51,675 bases of DNA from Clostridia bacterium (GTDB lineage: Bacteria > Bacillota > Clostridia > Oscillospirales > Acutalibacteraceae), in contig JAFRLW010000025.1 in NCBI GenBank assembly GCA_017431035.1, positions 1-51,675 on the forward strand. The letters run 5' to 3'. Position 1 is the stretch's first letter, and every line of letters begins with the position of its first letter. Below the pieces are notes generated by a model. It ran no database searches. It worked only from the letters and a program-made list of their open reading frames with translations, and had not been told where the DNA came from. The translations under genes and the position numbers were made by a program. Positions 1-7,362 of this stretch are shown piece after piece.

Positions 1-231
1 GTTTGGCATATCCTCGAATATCAGAAACGTAAAAGCGCCTTTATCAAAATCCTTCAGCAGTTCATTCTGACCGATAACCGTTTCCATATCCGACGGCAGA
101 TACGTCAGCATATCGTAGTTTACTCGGGTATTAATCATGCCGATAACCGATGGTATCATAAGAATAACCGTCAGTATCAGTATCGGGATGCGGTGCTTTA
201 CTACCGCTTTTGAAAAATGCATAATCTTCAT
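1..231 (-). CDS. MMPL/RND-type transporter, N-terminal fragment
   Basis: The first 77 codons of a membrane protein that runs off the left edge. It starts with a short basic stretch, then one hydrophobic segment (about residues 15-35), then an extracytoplasmic stretch containing NTRVNYDMLTYLP, a pattern common at the start of MMPL-type exporters. The ATG at 231-229 overlaps the TGA of the DUF308 gene upstream (ATGA), so the two are translationally coupled. MMPL proteins are proton-driven exporters of lipids or hydrophobic compounds; the substrate here is unknown. The family call rests only on the N-terminus. The TetR gene just upstream is a plausible local regulator. Confidence 0.6.
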   Translation of the reverse strand, partial: MKIMHFSKAVVKHRIPILILTVILMIPSVIGMINTRVNYDMLTYLPSDMETVIGQNELLKDFDKGAFTFLIFEDMPN

Positions 232-836
232 CTATCCTTTTCGAAAAAATCAAATGTATCTGTCTCAACAAAATCGGGCACTTGGTTTTTGACAATTAAA
301 ACCGTTCTGATGACGGTATAGAGATTAAGTATCCCTTCGGAAAGAAATGAAACGCCCATTAGAATTGTCAGTACCCCTGCGCCGAATGCAGAATCAAAAA
401 TAAGGGCAACACCTATGATTCCTGCGATAATTGCCAAAGAAAGAATAAGCCACCAATCTTTGATACCAAAACGTTTGGAATCCAGTGCAATCCGAATTTT
501 GAACAGCCCGTCAAACAGAATGGCAATACCGAAAGCAGCGGCAATAAAAGCCATCGCGTTTTTGGGATGAAAAAGAACGATCGTCCCCAATACCACCATC
601 AATATTCCGAATTCCAAATCAAATTGAAACGCCAACCGATACAGATCTTTGGAAAAATAACCAATCAATTTTACGATACCGAATACGATTGCTGAGATTC
701 CTATTTCGATTCCGACGATCTTCGTTGAAATTTCCGGCAGTGCGATAAATAAAATCCCTGCTATGCAAAACAGTACCGATATCACAATGTATCCGATTTT
801 GGCTATTCTCATCGGTGCGACAGAACGCATTTTCAT
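228..836 (-). CDS. DUF308/HdeD-family integral membrane protein
   Basis: A protein of 202 residues made almost entirely of hydrophobic helices (about six), with the paired small-residue helices typical of DUF308/HdeD-like proteins. I chose the ATG at 836 because AAAGGAGG lies about 10 bases upstream; a reading frame extending to 905 has no comparable site. The stop overlaps the start of the MMPL gene, so they form an operon. HdeD-type proteins are linked to acid or membrane stress in enterobacteria, but the biochemical function of clostridial members is not known. The gene may assist, or be co-induced with, the exporter. Confidence 0.7.
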   Translation of the reverse strand: MKMRSVAPMRIAKIGYIVISVLFCIAGILFIALPEISTKIVGIEIGISAIVFGIVKLIGYFSKDLYRLAFQFDLEFGILMVVLGTIVLFHPKNAMAFIAAAFGIAILFDGLFKIRIALDSKRFGIKDWWLILSLAIIAGIIGVALIFDSAFGAGVLTILMGVSFLSEGILNLYTVIRTVLIVKNQVPDFVETDTFDFFEKDR

Positions 837-903
837 AAACTGCGAACCTCCTTTGATGATTCTGTTGTCAGTATAGTACTTTGTCGACGCTTTGTATACG
901 GAC

Positions 904-942
904 AAAAAATACCCAATGCCTGATTTTTAGGCATTGGGTATT
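904..942 (-). terminator. Rho-independent terminator after the TetR gene
   Basis: Inverted repeat with 13-base arms (908-920 and 930-942), followed on the minus strand by a run of T. It separates the TetR gene from the DUF308-MMPL pair, so that pair probably has its own promoter in 837-903. Confidence 0.8.
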
Positions 943-985
943 GATTAGGCTGATTTTCAGACATCTTACGGCTGTTTGTCTGATT

Positions 986-1543
986 TTATGTTTCTTCACA
1001 ACGTTCGATCATTTCCTTAAGCATACCTTTTTTGATATCCATAAGTCGTGTAAGTGAAGAACGAATATCCTCGCTCATATCGTTTCTTAACCAGTTTGAA
1101 ATAATTCCAAAGCCCAAACTGGAAAGATAATTTTTTATGATTTCCAAATCGTTTTTTTTAATTTTATGTCCTCTCAGTACGGTTGACAAGTACGCTTCGA
1201 TGGCATAATCACAGACCTTCCAAAGATACATCTCATAAATATCACGATTTGTCGAATGATAGATGTGCAAAACGGCACGTTTTTTGGACAAAGCCGTATC
1301 AATAACTGCATCCAGACAATCTCCGAAGTTATCAACGGTAGGATATGTTTGGATGATTGTGGCTGCATCTTCCTCAACGACGGTTTCAATTAAATTCGGA
1401 ATACTTTCGAAATGATAATAGAAAGTATTGCGATTGATTCCGCAATCAGTCACAATATCCTTGACTGTAATTTGTGAAAGCGGTCGTTCTGTCAAAAGTT
1501 TTATAAAAGAGTCTACAATTGCTTTTTTTGTGAAATTTGCCAT
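986..1543 (-). CDS. TetR/AcrR-family transcriptional regulator
   Basis: A 185-residue protein. Residues about 8-55 form a TetR helix-turn-helix: the core ITVKDIVTDCGINRNTFYYH ends in the family hallmark T-F-Y-Y-H-F. The remaining all-helical part would be the ligand-binding and dimerisation domain, of the kind seen in the small TetR_C group of Firmicutes. The start at 1543 has a GGGAGAAA site upstream. Placed directly upstream of the DUF308 and MMPL genes and on the same strand, it is probably a local repressor of that membrane-transport pair. The inducer cannot be inferred. An imperfect dyad about 20 bases upstream of its start might be its operator. Confidence 0.85.
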   Translation of the reverse strand: MANFTKKAIVDSFIKLLTERPLSQITVKDIVTDCGINRNTFYYHFESIPNLIETVVEEDAATIIQTYPTVDNFGDCLDAVIDTALSKKRAVLHIYHSTNRDIYEMYLWKVCDYAIEAYLSTVLRGHKIKKNDLEIIKNYLSSLGFGIISNWLRNDMSEDIRSSLTRLMDIKKGMLKEMIERCEET

Positions 1544-1562
1544 TTTATTGTTTCTCCCATCT

Positions 1563-1584
1563 GATTTCTACGATATCCGAAATC
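1563..1584. promoter_or_regulatory. Possible operator dyad upstream of the TetR gene
   Basis: GATTTC and GAAATC, inverted with a 10-base spacer, lie 20-41 bases upstream of the TetR start codon. TetR proteins often bind such dyads in their own promoters. The inner bases are not symmetric, so this may be chance. Confidence 0.25.
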
Positions 1585-1640
1585 CCATTTAGAGATTTAC
1601 ACTAACTTTAAGCCGCACGGATAAAATCGGAGGGGTTTTT

Positions 1641-2993
1641 TTACATATCTTTTAACTTGTTAAGCATTTCGATTATCTTATCCCGTACCTGTTCTGCGGT
1701 GCCCCTTACATAGCGTGTGGTGTCCACCTCATAGCATCCGTATTCAAAGGATTCATCGGTAGGAAGATAATAGTAATTTGCGTCGGTATAACCCTGACTG
1801 AAAGTAAAGGGGAAAGGTGAAGCCTCTCTTATTTCTTTACCCGTTTTGCCAAACATTTCAAAAGGCGCTGCAGAAAAGGCAACATCTCCCGCCTTATATA
1901 CCCTCAGCGGTATTTCGATATAGTCTTCTTCTATCTTACTTCTCGCAACAATTCCCGCTGCGTGAGCAGGACTGTGAAAGCCCATATCAACCGCCATTTG
2001 TTTAAGTTCCGGGGTGGTTCCGTGTTTTGTGCGGTAGTCTTTAATCATTTGAGCGTCGGCCAGGCGGTCAAGACCGTCTCGGTTGACCTTGGCTTTTATT
2101 GTTTCTTTTATGGAAACAACCTTGCCTGAAGGTATTTTTTTCAGTTTTTCGTTATCGTATATTTCATTTATATATTCCGAAATCAGTCTGCCGTATTCAA
2201 GATAATTTGTGGTGCGGTTTTCTCTTGTTATACGGCTTTTTTCGTTCAGGTTTCCGGCGCAACCTTGGAAAAAAGCAACAAAACAGTTATGCTCAGACTC
2301 AAGCCAACTTCTTATCGCGCCCGAATAATCGGCAGAGAGGTCGGTTTTCTTTTGACCGCCGGTCAGGTGGTTGTGCGCCTGCCAGTTGACAAGTACGATA
2401 TCCTTTGCCTCACTGTTGTCATCTTGAGTTCTTACAAACTTTATTATACGAAGTGAATTGTCCGCCTCTGTCATATGCTTAAAACTCTTGGCTTTGCTTA
2501 TATAACCGTAGTTATCACCGGTGATGGTTCCGTCTTCTCGCATATAGTGACGGACAAAGTTCAGTCCCTCCACCTTGGTTTCACCGACGTATATTTCGGC
2601 CGGTTTTTGGTCGGACATAGCCGCTTTACATGCCATAACGCCTTTTTCTATAAGACTTTCTCTATAGGCTTTTACTTCGGGCAAATCAACGTAAACCGCT
2701 ATTGAAGAATGGGTATGTGTACCGCTTAAATGGAAATAATCGGGGTCGATACCGCACTCATCCTGTAGCCTTTTTGCTATTTCTTCTCTTATATCAACAC
2801 GGCATTGTGTGATATCATAGGTGGTAAGCAGAAGTGTTTTGTCGTTTTCGTCGGTTATGGCGACGGCGGTATAGTATATTTCGCTTAAAACCCTGTCGTG
2901 TATTCTAAGCAAAGGATTACCGAAACTATCAAGCGGAGCAGGAAAATCTGGTGTTATATTTACCCTTCCGAAGCCTACCTTAAAGTCTGACAT
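1641..2993 (-). CDS. Neutral/alkaline ceramidase-like hydrolase
   Basis: A 450-residue protein resembling the N-terminal catalytic domain of neutral/alkaline nonlysosomal ceramidases. It opens with VGFGRVNITPDFP, and carries the zinc-site signature HLSGTHTHSS near residue 90, NWQAHNHLTG near residue 205 and FFQGCAGNLN near residue 240. The classical family motif reads S-G-T-H-T-H-S-x-P-G; here the P-G is missing. There is no signal peptide and no separate C-terminal immunoglobulin-like domain, so it is probably cytoplasmic and its substrate may not be ceramide. GAGG lies before the ATG at 2993. Monocistronic as far as can be seen. The family is clear, the reaction is not. Confidence 0.75.
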   Translation of the reverse strand: MSDFKVGFGRVNITPDFPAPLDSFGNPLLRIHDRVLSEIYYTAVAITDENDKTLLLTTYDITQCRVDIREEIAKRLQDECGIDPDYFHLSGTHTHSSIAVYVDLPEVKAYRESLIEKGVMACKAAMSDQKPAEIYVGETKVEGLNFVRHYMREDGTITGDNYGYISKAKSFKHMTEADNSLRIIKFVRTQDDNSEAKDIVLVNWQAHNHLTGGQKKTDLSADYSGAIRSWLESEHNCFVAFFQGCAGNLNEKSRITRENRTTNYLEYGRLISEYINEIYDNEKLKKIPSGKVVSIKETIKAKVNRDGLDRLADAQMIKDYRTKHGTTPELKQMAVDMGFHSPAHAAGIVARSKIEEDYIEIPLRVYKAGDVAFSAAPFEMFGKTGKEIREASPFPFTFSQGYTDANYYYLPTDESFEYGCYEVDTTRYVRGTAEQVRDKIIEMLNKLKDM

Positions 2994-3032
2994 ACAATTA
3001 CCTCACATTTTAACTATTATATTTGCTATCGT

Positions 3033-3038
3033 ATTATA
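3033..3038 (-). promoter_or_regulatory. Possible -10 element for the ceramidase-like gene
   Basis: A perfect TATAAT on the minus strand, 40 bases upstream of the start codon at 2993. The matching -35 region is weak. Confidence 0.4.
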
Positions 3039-3103
3039 CCATATATAATACAAAAAGTCATTATAATTTGCAGATTTTTGTAAAAAAGTTTTAGGATAAA
3101 ATG

Positions 3104-3132
3104 TTGACAAATGGCATAAAGGGGTTTATAAT
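3104..3132 (+). promoter_or_regulatory. SigA-type promoter of the Leu T-box operon
   Basis: TTGACA at 3104-3109 and TATAAT at 3127-3132 with a 17-base spacer: a consensus vegetative promoter. Transcription would begin near 3139, at the start of the T-box leader. Confidence 0.9.
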
Positions 3133-3138
3133 TTATCA

Positions 3139-3424
3139 TCATAAAGATTAAATGCTATGAAGGAATTATGCTCTTTAGTCTAACTTTAAGAGAGTCGGCG
3201 GACGGTGTGAGCCGATAGCGAAACTAAAAGGCAGTCTCGTTCCGGAGCAGGCGGGGTAAAGGCTACGGCTTGTAATCTCGCACGGGCGCCCCGTTATAGG
3301 CTTACGGCTTAGTAGAGTCGGAAAGCGATTACACCCCTTGCGGCGTAGTAATCGGGGTGGTACCGCGAAAAAATGTTTTTTCGTCCCCGAAGTCCTTTGT
3401 GGATTTCGGGGATTTATTTTTTGT
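3139..3424 (+). promoter_or_regulatory. T-box leader, leucine specifier (CUC)
   Basis: Transcribed leader with the T-box parts in order. Stem I has the AGAGAGTCGG motif near 3188. The specifier CTC at 3236-3238 is followed by a purine and then TTCCGGAGC, whose GGAGC can pair with GCTCT near 3169. The T-box sequence GTGGTACCGCG is at 3357-3367, followed by an intrinsic terminator. The UGGU bulge suits a tRNA with discriminator A, as in tRNA-Leu. Uncharged tRNA-Leu would stabilise the antiterminator and switch the operon on when leucine is scarce. The specifier was read by hand, aligned to the other two leaders here; specifier-to-T-box spacing is nearly the same in all three (116-118 bases). 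Confidence 0.9.
3384..3423 (+). terminator. Attenuator terminator of the Leu T-box
   Basis: TCCCCGAAGTCC (3384-3395) pairs with GGATTTCGGGGA (3401-3412), followed by a T-rich tract. This is the OFF-state hairpin, mutually exclusive with the antiterminator. Confidence 0.9.
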
Positions 3425-3440
3425 CAGTTTTGGAGGAAGT

Positions 3441-4844
3441 ATGAAAAACCTTAAATTATGTGACACAACAATTAAAAATGCAAACGGCGAGTGCGGATAT
3501 TCTCTCTCTTTCAGAGAAAAAATCGAACTTGCCAAAATGCTTGACAAATTAGGCGTTGACGTTATTGAAATGGGTGTTCCGCAATCTTTAAGAACCGATG
3601 GGCTTCTTATAAAATCAATAGCGGCGGCAGTAGAAAACGCCACCGTTTCGGTTGCAATTCCGATAGAAAGCGAGAAGGACGCCGAGTATATATGGGAATG
3701 CCTTAAAGATGCAAAGAATAAAAGGCTTCAGGTATCTCTTCCGGTTTCCACCGTTCAAATGGAATATCTTTATCATAAAAAGAGCGATGGTATGATAGAA
3801 CTTGTTAAAGAAAAAGTTTCCCTTGCAAAACGTTTTACCGATAACGTAGAGTTTTGCGCCGAAGACGCCACAAGGGCTGATTTTGACTTTTTGCTGGATG
3901 TGATTAGCGCCGCAAAGGATAGCGGAGCCACCGTATTCACCCTTTGTGATGCGGCGGGGGAGATGCTGCCCGAAGAGTTTTCTTCTCTTGTAAAAAATGT
4001 AAAGGAAAAACTCGGCGAGGTCAATATAGGCGTTCTTGTCAGCGATAATCTCTATATGGCACAGTCGTGCGCCGTAAATGCCATTTCCGCAGGCGCTGAC
4101 GAAATTAAGGTTTGTGCGGTAAAAGGCAATACCGCCGCTTTAGAGCAGGTGGCCTTTGCCGTTAATGCCGTATCGGATAAACTGTCGGTTAAGACCGGTG
4201 TTAAAATCACCGAACTCCACCGCACAGCCGCTAAAATAGAAAGGCTTTGCCGTACTGACAGACCGAAATCTTCCCCCTTTGATAACGGAGTCAGGGAAGA
4301 GGAGGATTTTACCCTCAGCGTTCACGACGAAAAGTCGCAAATAGCGGCGGCGGCAAGTAAACTCGGCTATGATTTGAGCGGTGAAGATATTGATATAGTA
4401 TATGAGGCGTTTTTGAGTGTCGCCGATAAAAAGGAACAAATAACCGCCAAAGAACTTGATGTGCTTATAGCTACAAGCGCCTTGCAGGTTCCGCCTACAT
4501 ATAAACTTGAGGGATATGTCATAAACTCAGGCGATATAATAACTTCTACAAGCCAAATCAGACTTTCAAAAGACGAAAAGACCCTTGAAGGTTTTGCCGC
4601 AGGCGACGGTCCGGTTGACTCTTCTTTCCTTGCCATAGAGCAAATAACCGGTATGCATTATGAACTTGACGATTTCCAAATCCGTGCCGTTACAGAGGGC
4701 AGAGAGGCTATGGGCGAGTCGGTTGTAAGGCTTCGCAGTAACGGAAAGCTCTATTCCGGCAGGGGTATTTGCACAAATATCGTAGGATCTAGTATTATGG
4801 CGTATATAAATGCACTTAATAAAATCGTTTATGAGGAGAACTGA
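3441..4844 (+). CDS. LeuA-like protein (DRE-TIM fold plus leucine-binding domain) lacking catalytic residues
   Basis: 467 residues; start at 3441 behind GGAGGAAGT. Residues 1-270 align with the TIM barrel of isopropylmalate/citramalate synthases. Residues 350-467 are a good LeuA dimer/allosteric domain (GDGPVDSSF, AVTEGREAMGES). The catalytic core is altered. The usual DTTLRDGEQ is DTTIKNANGE (residues 8-17), so the catalytic Arg is Lys12 and the metal-binding Asp is Asn13. The usual H-x-H-N-D metal site reads LVSDN (199-203). The NGxGERxGN loop is not recognisable. It therefore may not perform the acetyl-CoA condensation. It could be a leucine-sensing partner of the next enzyme, or a DRE-TIM enzyme with different chemistry. 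It is first in the Leu T-box operon, one base upstream of the next gene. Confidence 0.75.
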   Translation: MKNLKLCDTTIKNANGECGYSLSFREKIELAKMLDKLGVDVIEMGVPQSLRTDGLLIKSIAAAVENATVSVAIPIESEKDAEYIWECLKDAKNKRLQVSLPVSTVQMEYLYHKKSDGMIELVKEKVSLAKRFTDNVEFCAEDATRADFDFLLDVISAAKDSGATVFTLCDAAGEMLPEEFSSLVKNVKEKLGEVNIGVLVSDNLYMAQSCAVNAISAGADEIKVCAVKGNTAALEQVAFAVNAVSDKLSVKTGVKITELHRTAAKIERLCRTDRPKSSPFDNGVREEEDFTLSVHDEKSQIAAAASKLGYDLSGEDIDIVYEAFLSVADKKEQITAKELDVLIATSALQVPPTYKLEGYVINSGDIITSTSQIRLSKDEKTLEGFAAGDGPVDSSFLAIEQITGMHYELDDFQIRAVTEGREAMGESVVRLRSNGKLYSGRGICTNIVGSSIMAYINALNKIVYEEN

Positions 4845-4845
4845 A

Positions 4846-7326
4846 ATGAAACTTTCTTTTTCCACAAGGGGACTTCACGATATTTCTTTTGAAGTTCTTA
4901 CTGATTTGGCGGTTGAAAACGAGTTTTCCGGAATAGAAATATACGACGCTTTCAAAGAGCCGTCACTTATCGGTGCGGGGGCTCCTTTACATAAGTACAA
5001 CGCCGCCGCAACCGCTCGCTATTTAAGAGAGAAAAATATAGAACTGCCGTTGTTTGACAGTTCTTGCAACATAGGTATGGGTGATAGCAAAGAGATAAAA
5101 AACGCCCTTTTCCTTATATCAACCGCCGCTTCTATGAAAAGTGAGTATGTCAGTATCAGGTCGGATTCTACTGATGAGTCGCTTATACAAAAAGATATAA
5201 AAACGCTCTTGTCTGCCGCAAAAGAAAAGGGAATAACTCTGCTTATCAAGACAAACGGCGCTTTTTCCGACACTGAAAAACTTAGAAATATGCTTGAAGT
5301 GTTTGCAAGTGACAATTTGGGTGTATTATGGGACGTTCATCATCCCTACAGAGATAAAAACGAAACCCCCGAGCAGACTATAAAAAATCTCGGCGCTTAT
5401 ATAAAACACGTTCATTTGCGTGATTCGGTTGACAAAGATACCTACCGCCTTGCAGGTGAGGGAGATATGCCGATAGACGAGGTTATGCGCGCGCTTTATT
5501 CGGTTGACTATGACGGCTTTATTTCACTCGAGTGGAAAATAGAGTGGATGCCCGACCTGCCTTATCTTGACGTCATACTTCCGCACTTTGTAAATTATAT
5601 GCACCGTTTCTCATCAACCAGGGGCAAGAAAAAGAGTCTTTACCCTAACTTTGACGGAACGGGTCAGTACGTTTGGAAACAGGATGAACTAATCGACCTC
5701 ACCTTTTCAGAGGTGCTTGACCGTATGGCTAAAGAGTTTCCCGACCAGTATTGTTTTAAGTACACTACCCTTGATTATACAAGGACCTATGAACAGTTCA
5801 GAGACGACGTTGACGAGTGTTCAAGAGCGTTGGTCTCCCTTGGTGTTAAACCCGGCAGTAAGGTTGCCGTTTGGGCGACAAACGTTCCCGAGTGGTTTAT
5901 AACCTTTTGGGCGACTGTTCGTATAGGTGCGGTGCTTGTCACGGTTAATACCGCCTATAAAATACACGAGGTGGAGTATCTGCTTCGCCAGTCGGATACA
6001 CATACCCTTGTGCTTATAGAGTCCTGCCTTGACTCTAACTATAAAGAGATAATAAAAGAACTGTGTCCGGAACTTGACAGTATAAAACCGGGTGAGCATT
6101 TACACGCAAAAAAACTTCCGTTTTTGAGAAATGTTATAACCGTAGGCTTTAAGATGAAAGGTTGTCTTGAGTTTCGTGAAATGCTTTCCCGTGCCGAAAT
6201 GGTATCGCCTAAAGAAACGGCGAGAATGGCAAAACAGGTCCGCCCTGATGACGTTTGCAATATGCAGTACACTTCCGGCACAACAGGTTTCCCGAAAGGC
6301 GTTATGCTAACCCACTATAATGTTATCAACAACGGCAAATGTATAGGCGACCGTATGGGACTTTCCACTGCCGACAGAATGATGATACAAGTGCCGATGT
6401 TCCACTGTTTCGGTATGGTGCTTTCAATGACCTCTTCCATAACGCACGGCGCAACCCTTTGTCCAATACCTTATTTTTCGGCAAAGAGCGCCCTTGCTTG
6501 TATAAATCAGGAAAAGATAACCTGCTTTAACGGCGTTCCCACAATGTTTATTGCCATGTTCAACCACAAGGATTATAAAACCACCGATTTTTCCCATATC
6601 AGAACGGGAATAATGGCGGGTTCGGGTTGTCCGCCCGAGCTTATGAAAAGGGCCGCAGAAAAAGACGGTATGAATATGAGGGGAATTGTCAGCGTTTACG
6701 GTCAGACCGAGTCATCCCCCGGCAGTACAATGTCGGCGTGGACCGACCCTATTGACGTACGCACCGAAACGGTGGGATATGCTTTTCCGCACATTTTGTG
6801 TAAGGTTATCGACCCCGAAACCGGCAAAGAACTTCCCGCAGGACAAAACGGCGAGTTTTGTTCAAAGGGCTATAACACTATGAAAGGCTATTATAAAATG
6901 CCCGGCGCCACTAAAGAGGCGGTGGATAGCGAGGGTTGGCTCCACTCAGGCGACCTTGCCTGTAGGGATGAAAACGGCAACTATCGTATAACGGGAAGAC
7001 TGAAAGATATGATTATCAGGGGCGGTGAAAACCTCTATCCTAAAGAGATAGAAGAGTTCATTTATACCCACCCTGCCGTAAAAGATGTTCAGGTTGTCGG
7101 CGTTCCCGATAAGCGCTACGGCGAGGAGGCTATGGCCTTTATAATTCTTAAGAACGGCGAAAAGGTGACCGAGCCTGAAATGCGTGCTTTTATAACAGCA
7201 TCCCTTGCCCGTCATAAAATACCTAAATATATAGAGTTTGTAGACTCTTTCCCGATGAACGCCGCAGGAAAAATACTCAAATACAAAATGCGTGAAGATG
7301 CGGCAAAGAGGCTTGGACTTGTTTAA
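4846..7326 (+). CDS. Fusion of a xylose-isomerase-like TIM barrel and an AMP-forming acyl-CoA synthetase
   Basis: 826 residues from the ATG at 4846 (GAGGAG upstream). Residues 1-255 form a sugar phosphate isomerase/epimerase (AP endonuclease 2 type) barrel with likely metal ligands in WDVHHPYR (162-169) and KHVHLRDS (187-194). Residues about 285-826 are a complete acyl-CoA synthetase: P-loop YTSGTTGFPKG near 475, VYGQTES, HSGDLA, a hinge at GRLKDMIIRGGEN, and the C-terminal catalytic lysine in AAGKILK. The ligase resembles short/medium-chain FadD-like enzymes rather than the other two ligases in this window. It would convert an acid plus ATP and CoA to acyl-CoA. The Leu T-box suggests isovalerate; this is inference. 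The barrel's role is unknown. Confidence 0.8.
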   Translation: MKLSFSTRGLHDISFEVLTDLAVENEFSGIEIYDAFKEPSLIGAGAPLHKYNAAATARYLREKNIELPLFDSSCNIGMGDSKEIKNALFLISTAASMKSEYVSIRSDSTDESLIQKDIKTLLSAAKEKGITLLIKTNGAFSDTEKLRNMLEVFASDNLGVLWDVHHPYRDKNETPEQTIKNLGAYIKHVHLRDSVDKDTYRLAGEGDMPIDEVMRALYSVDYDGFISLEWKIEWMPDLPYLDVILPHFVNYMHRFSSTRGKKKSLYPNFDGTGQYVWKQDELIDLTFSEVLDRMAKEFPDQYCFKYTTLDYTRTYEQFRDDVDECSRALVSLGVKPGSKVAVWATNVPEWFITFWATVRIGAVLVTVNTAYKIHEVEYLLRQSDTHTLVLIESCLDSNYKEIIKELCPELDSIKPGEHLHAKKLPFLRNVITVGFKMKGCLEFREMLSRAEMVSPKETARMAKQVRPDDVCNMQYTSGTTGFPKGVMLTHYNVINNGKCIGDRMGLSTADRMMIQVPMFHCFGMVLSMTSSITHGATLCPIPYFSAKSALACINQEKITCFNGVPTMFIAMFNHKDYKTTDFSHIRTGIMAGSGCPPELMKRAAEKDGMNMRGIVSVYGQTESSPGSTMSAWTDPIDVRTETVGYAFPHILCKVIDPETGKELPAGQNGEFCSKGYNTMKGYYKMPGATKEAVDSEGWLHSGDLACRDENGNYRITGRLKDMIIRGGENLYPKEIEEFIYTHPAVKDVQVVGVPDKRYGEEAMAFIILKNGEKVTEPEMRAFITASLARHKIPKYIEFVDSFPMNAAGKILKYKMREDAAKRLGLV

Positions 7327-7362
7327 GCGTAGGGCTAAATGTTTTAAGGAAAGGAATTGAAA

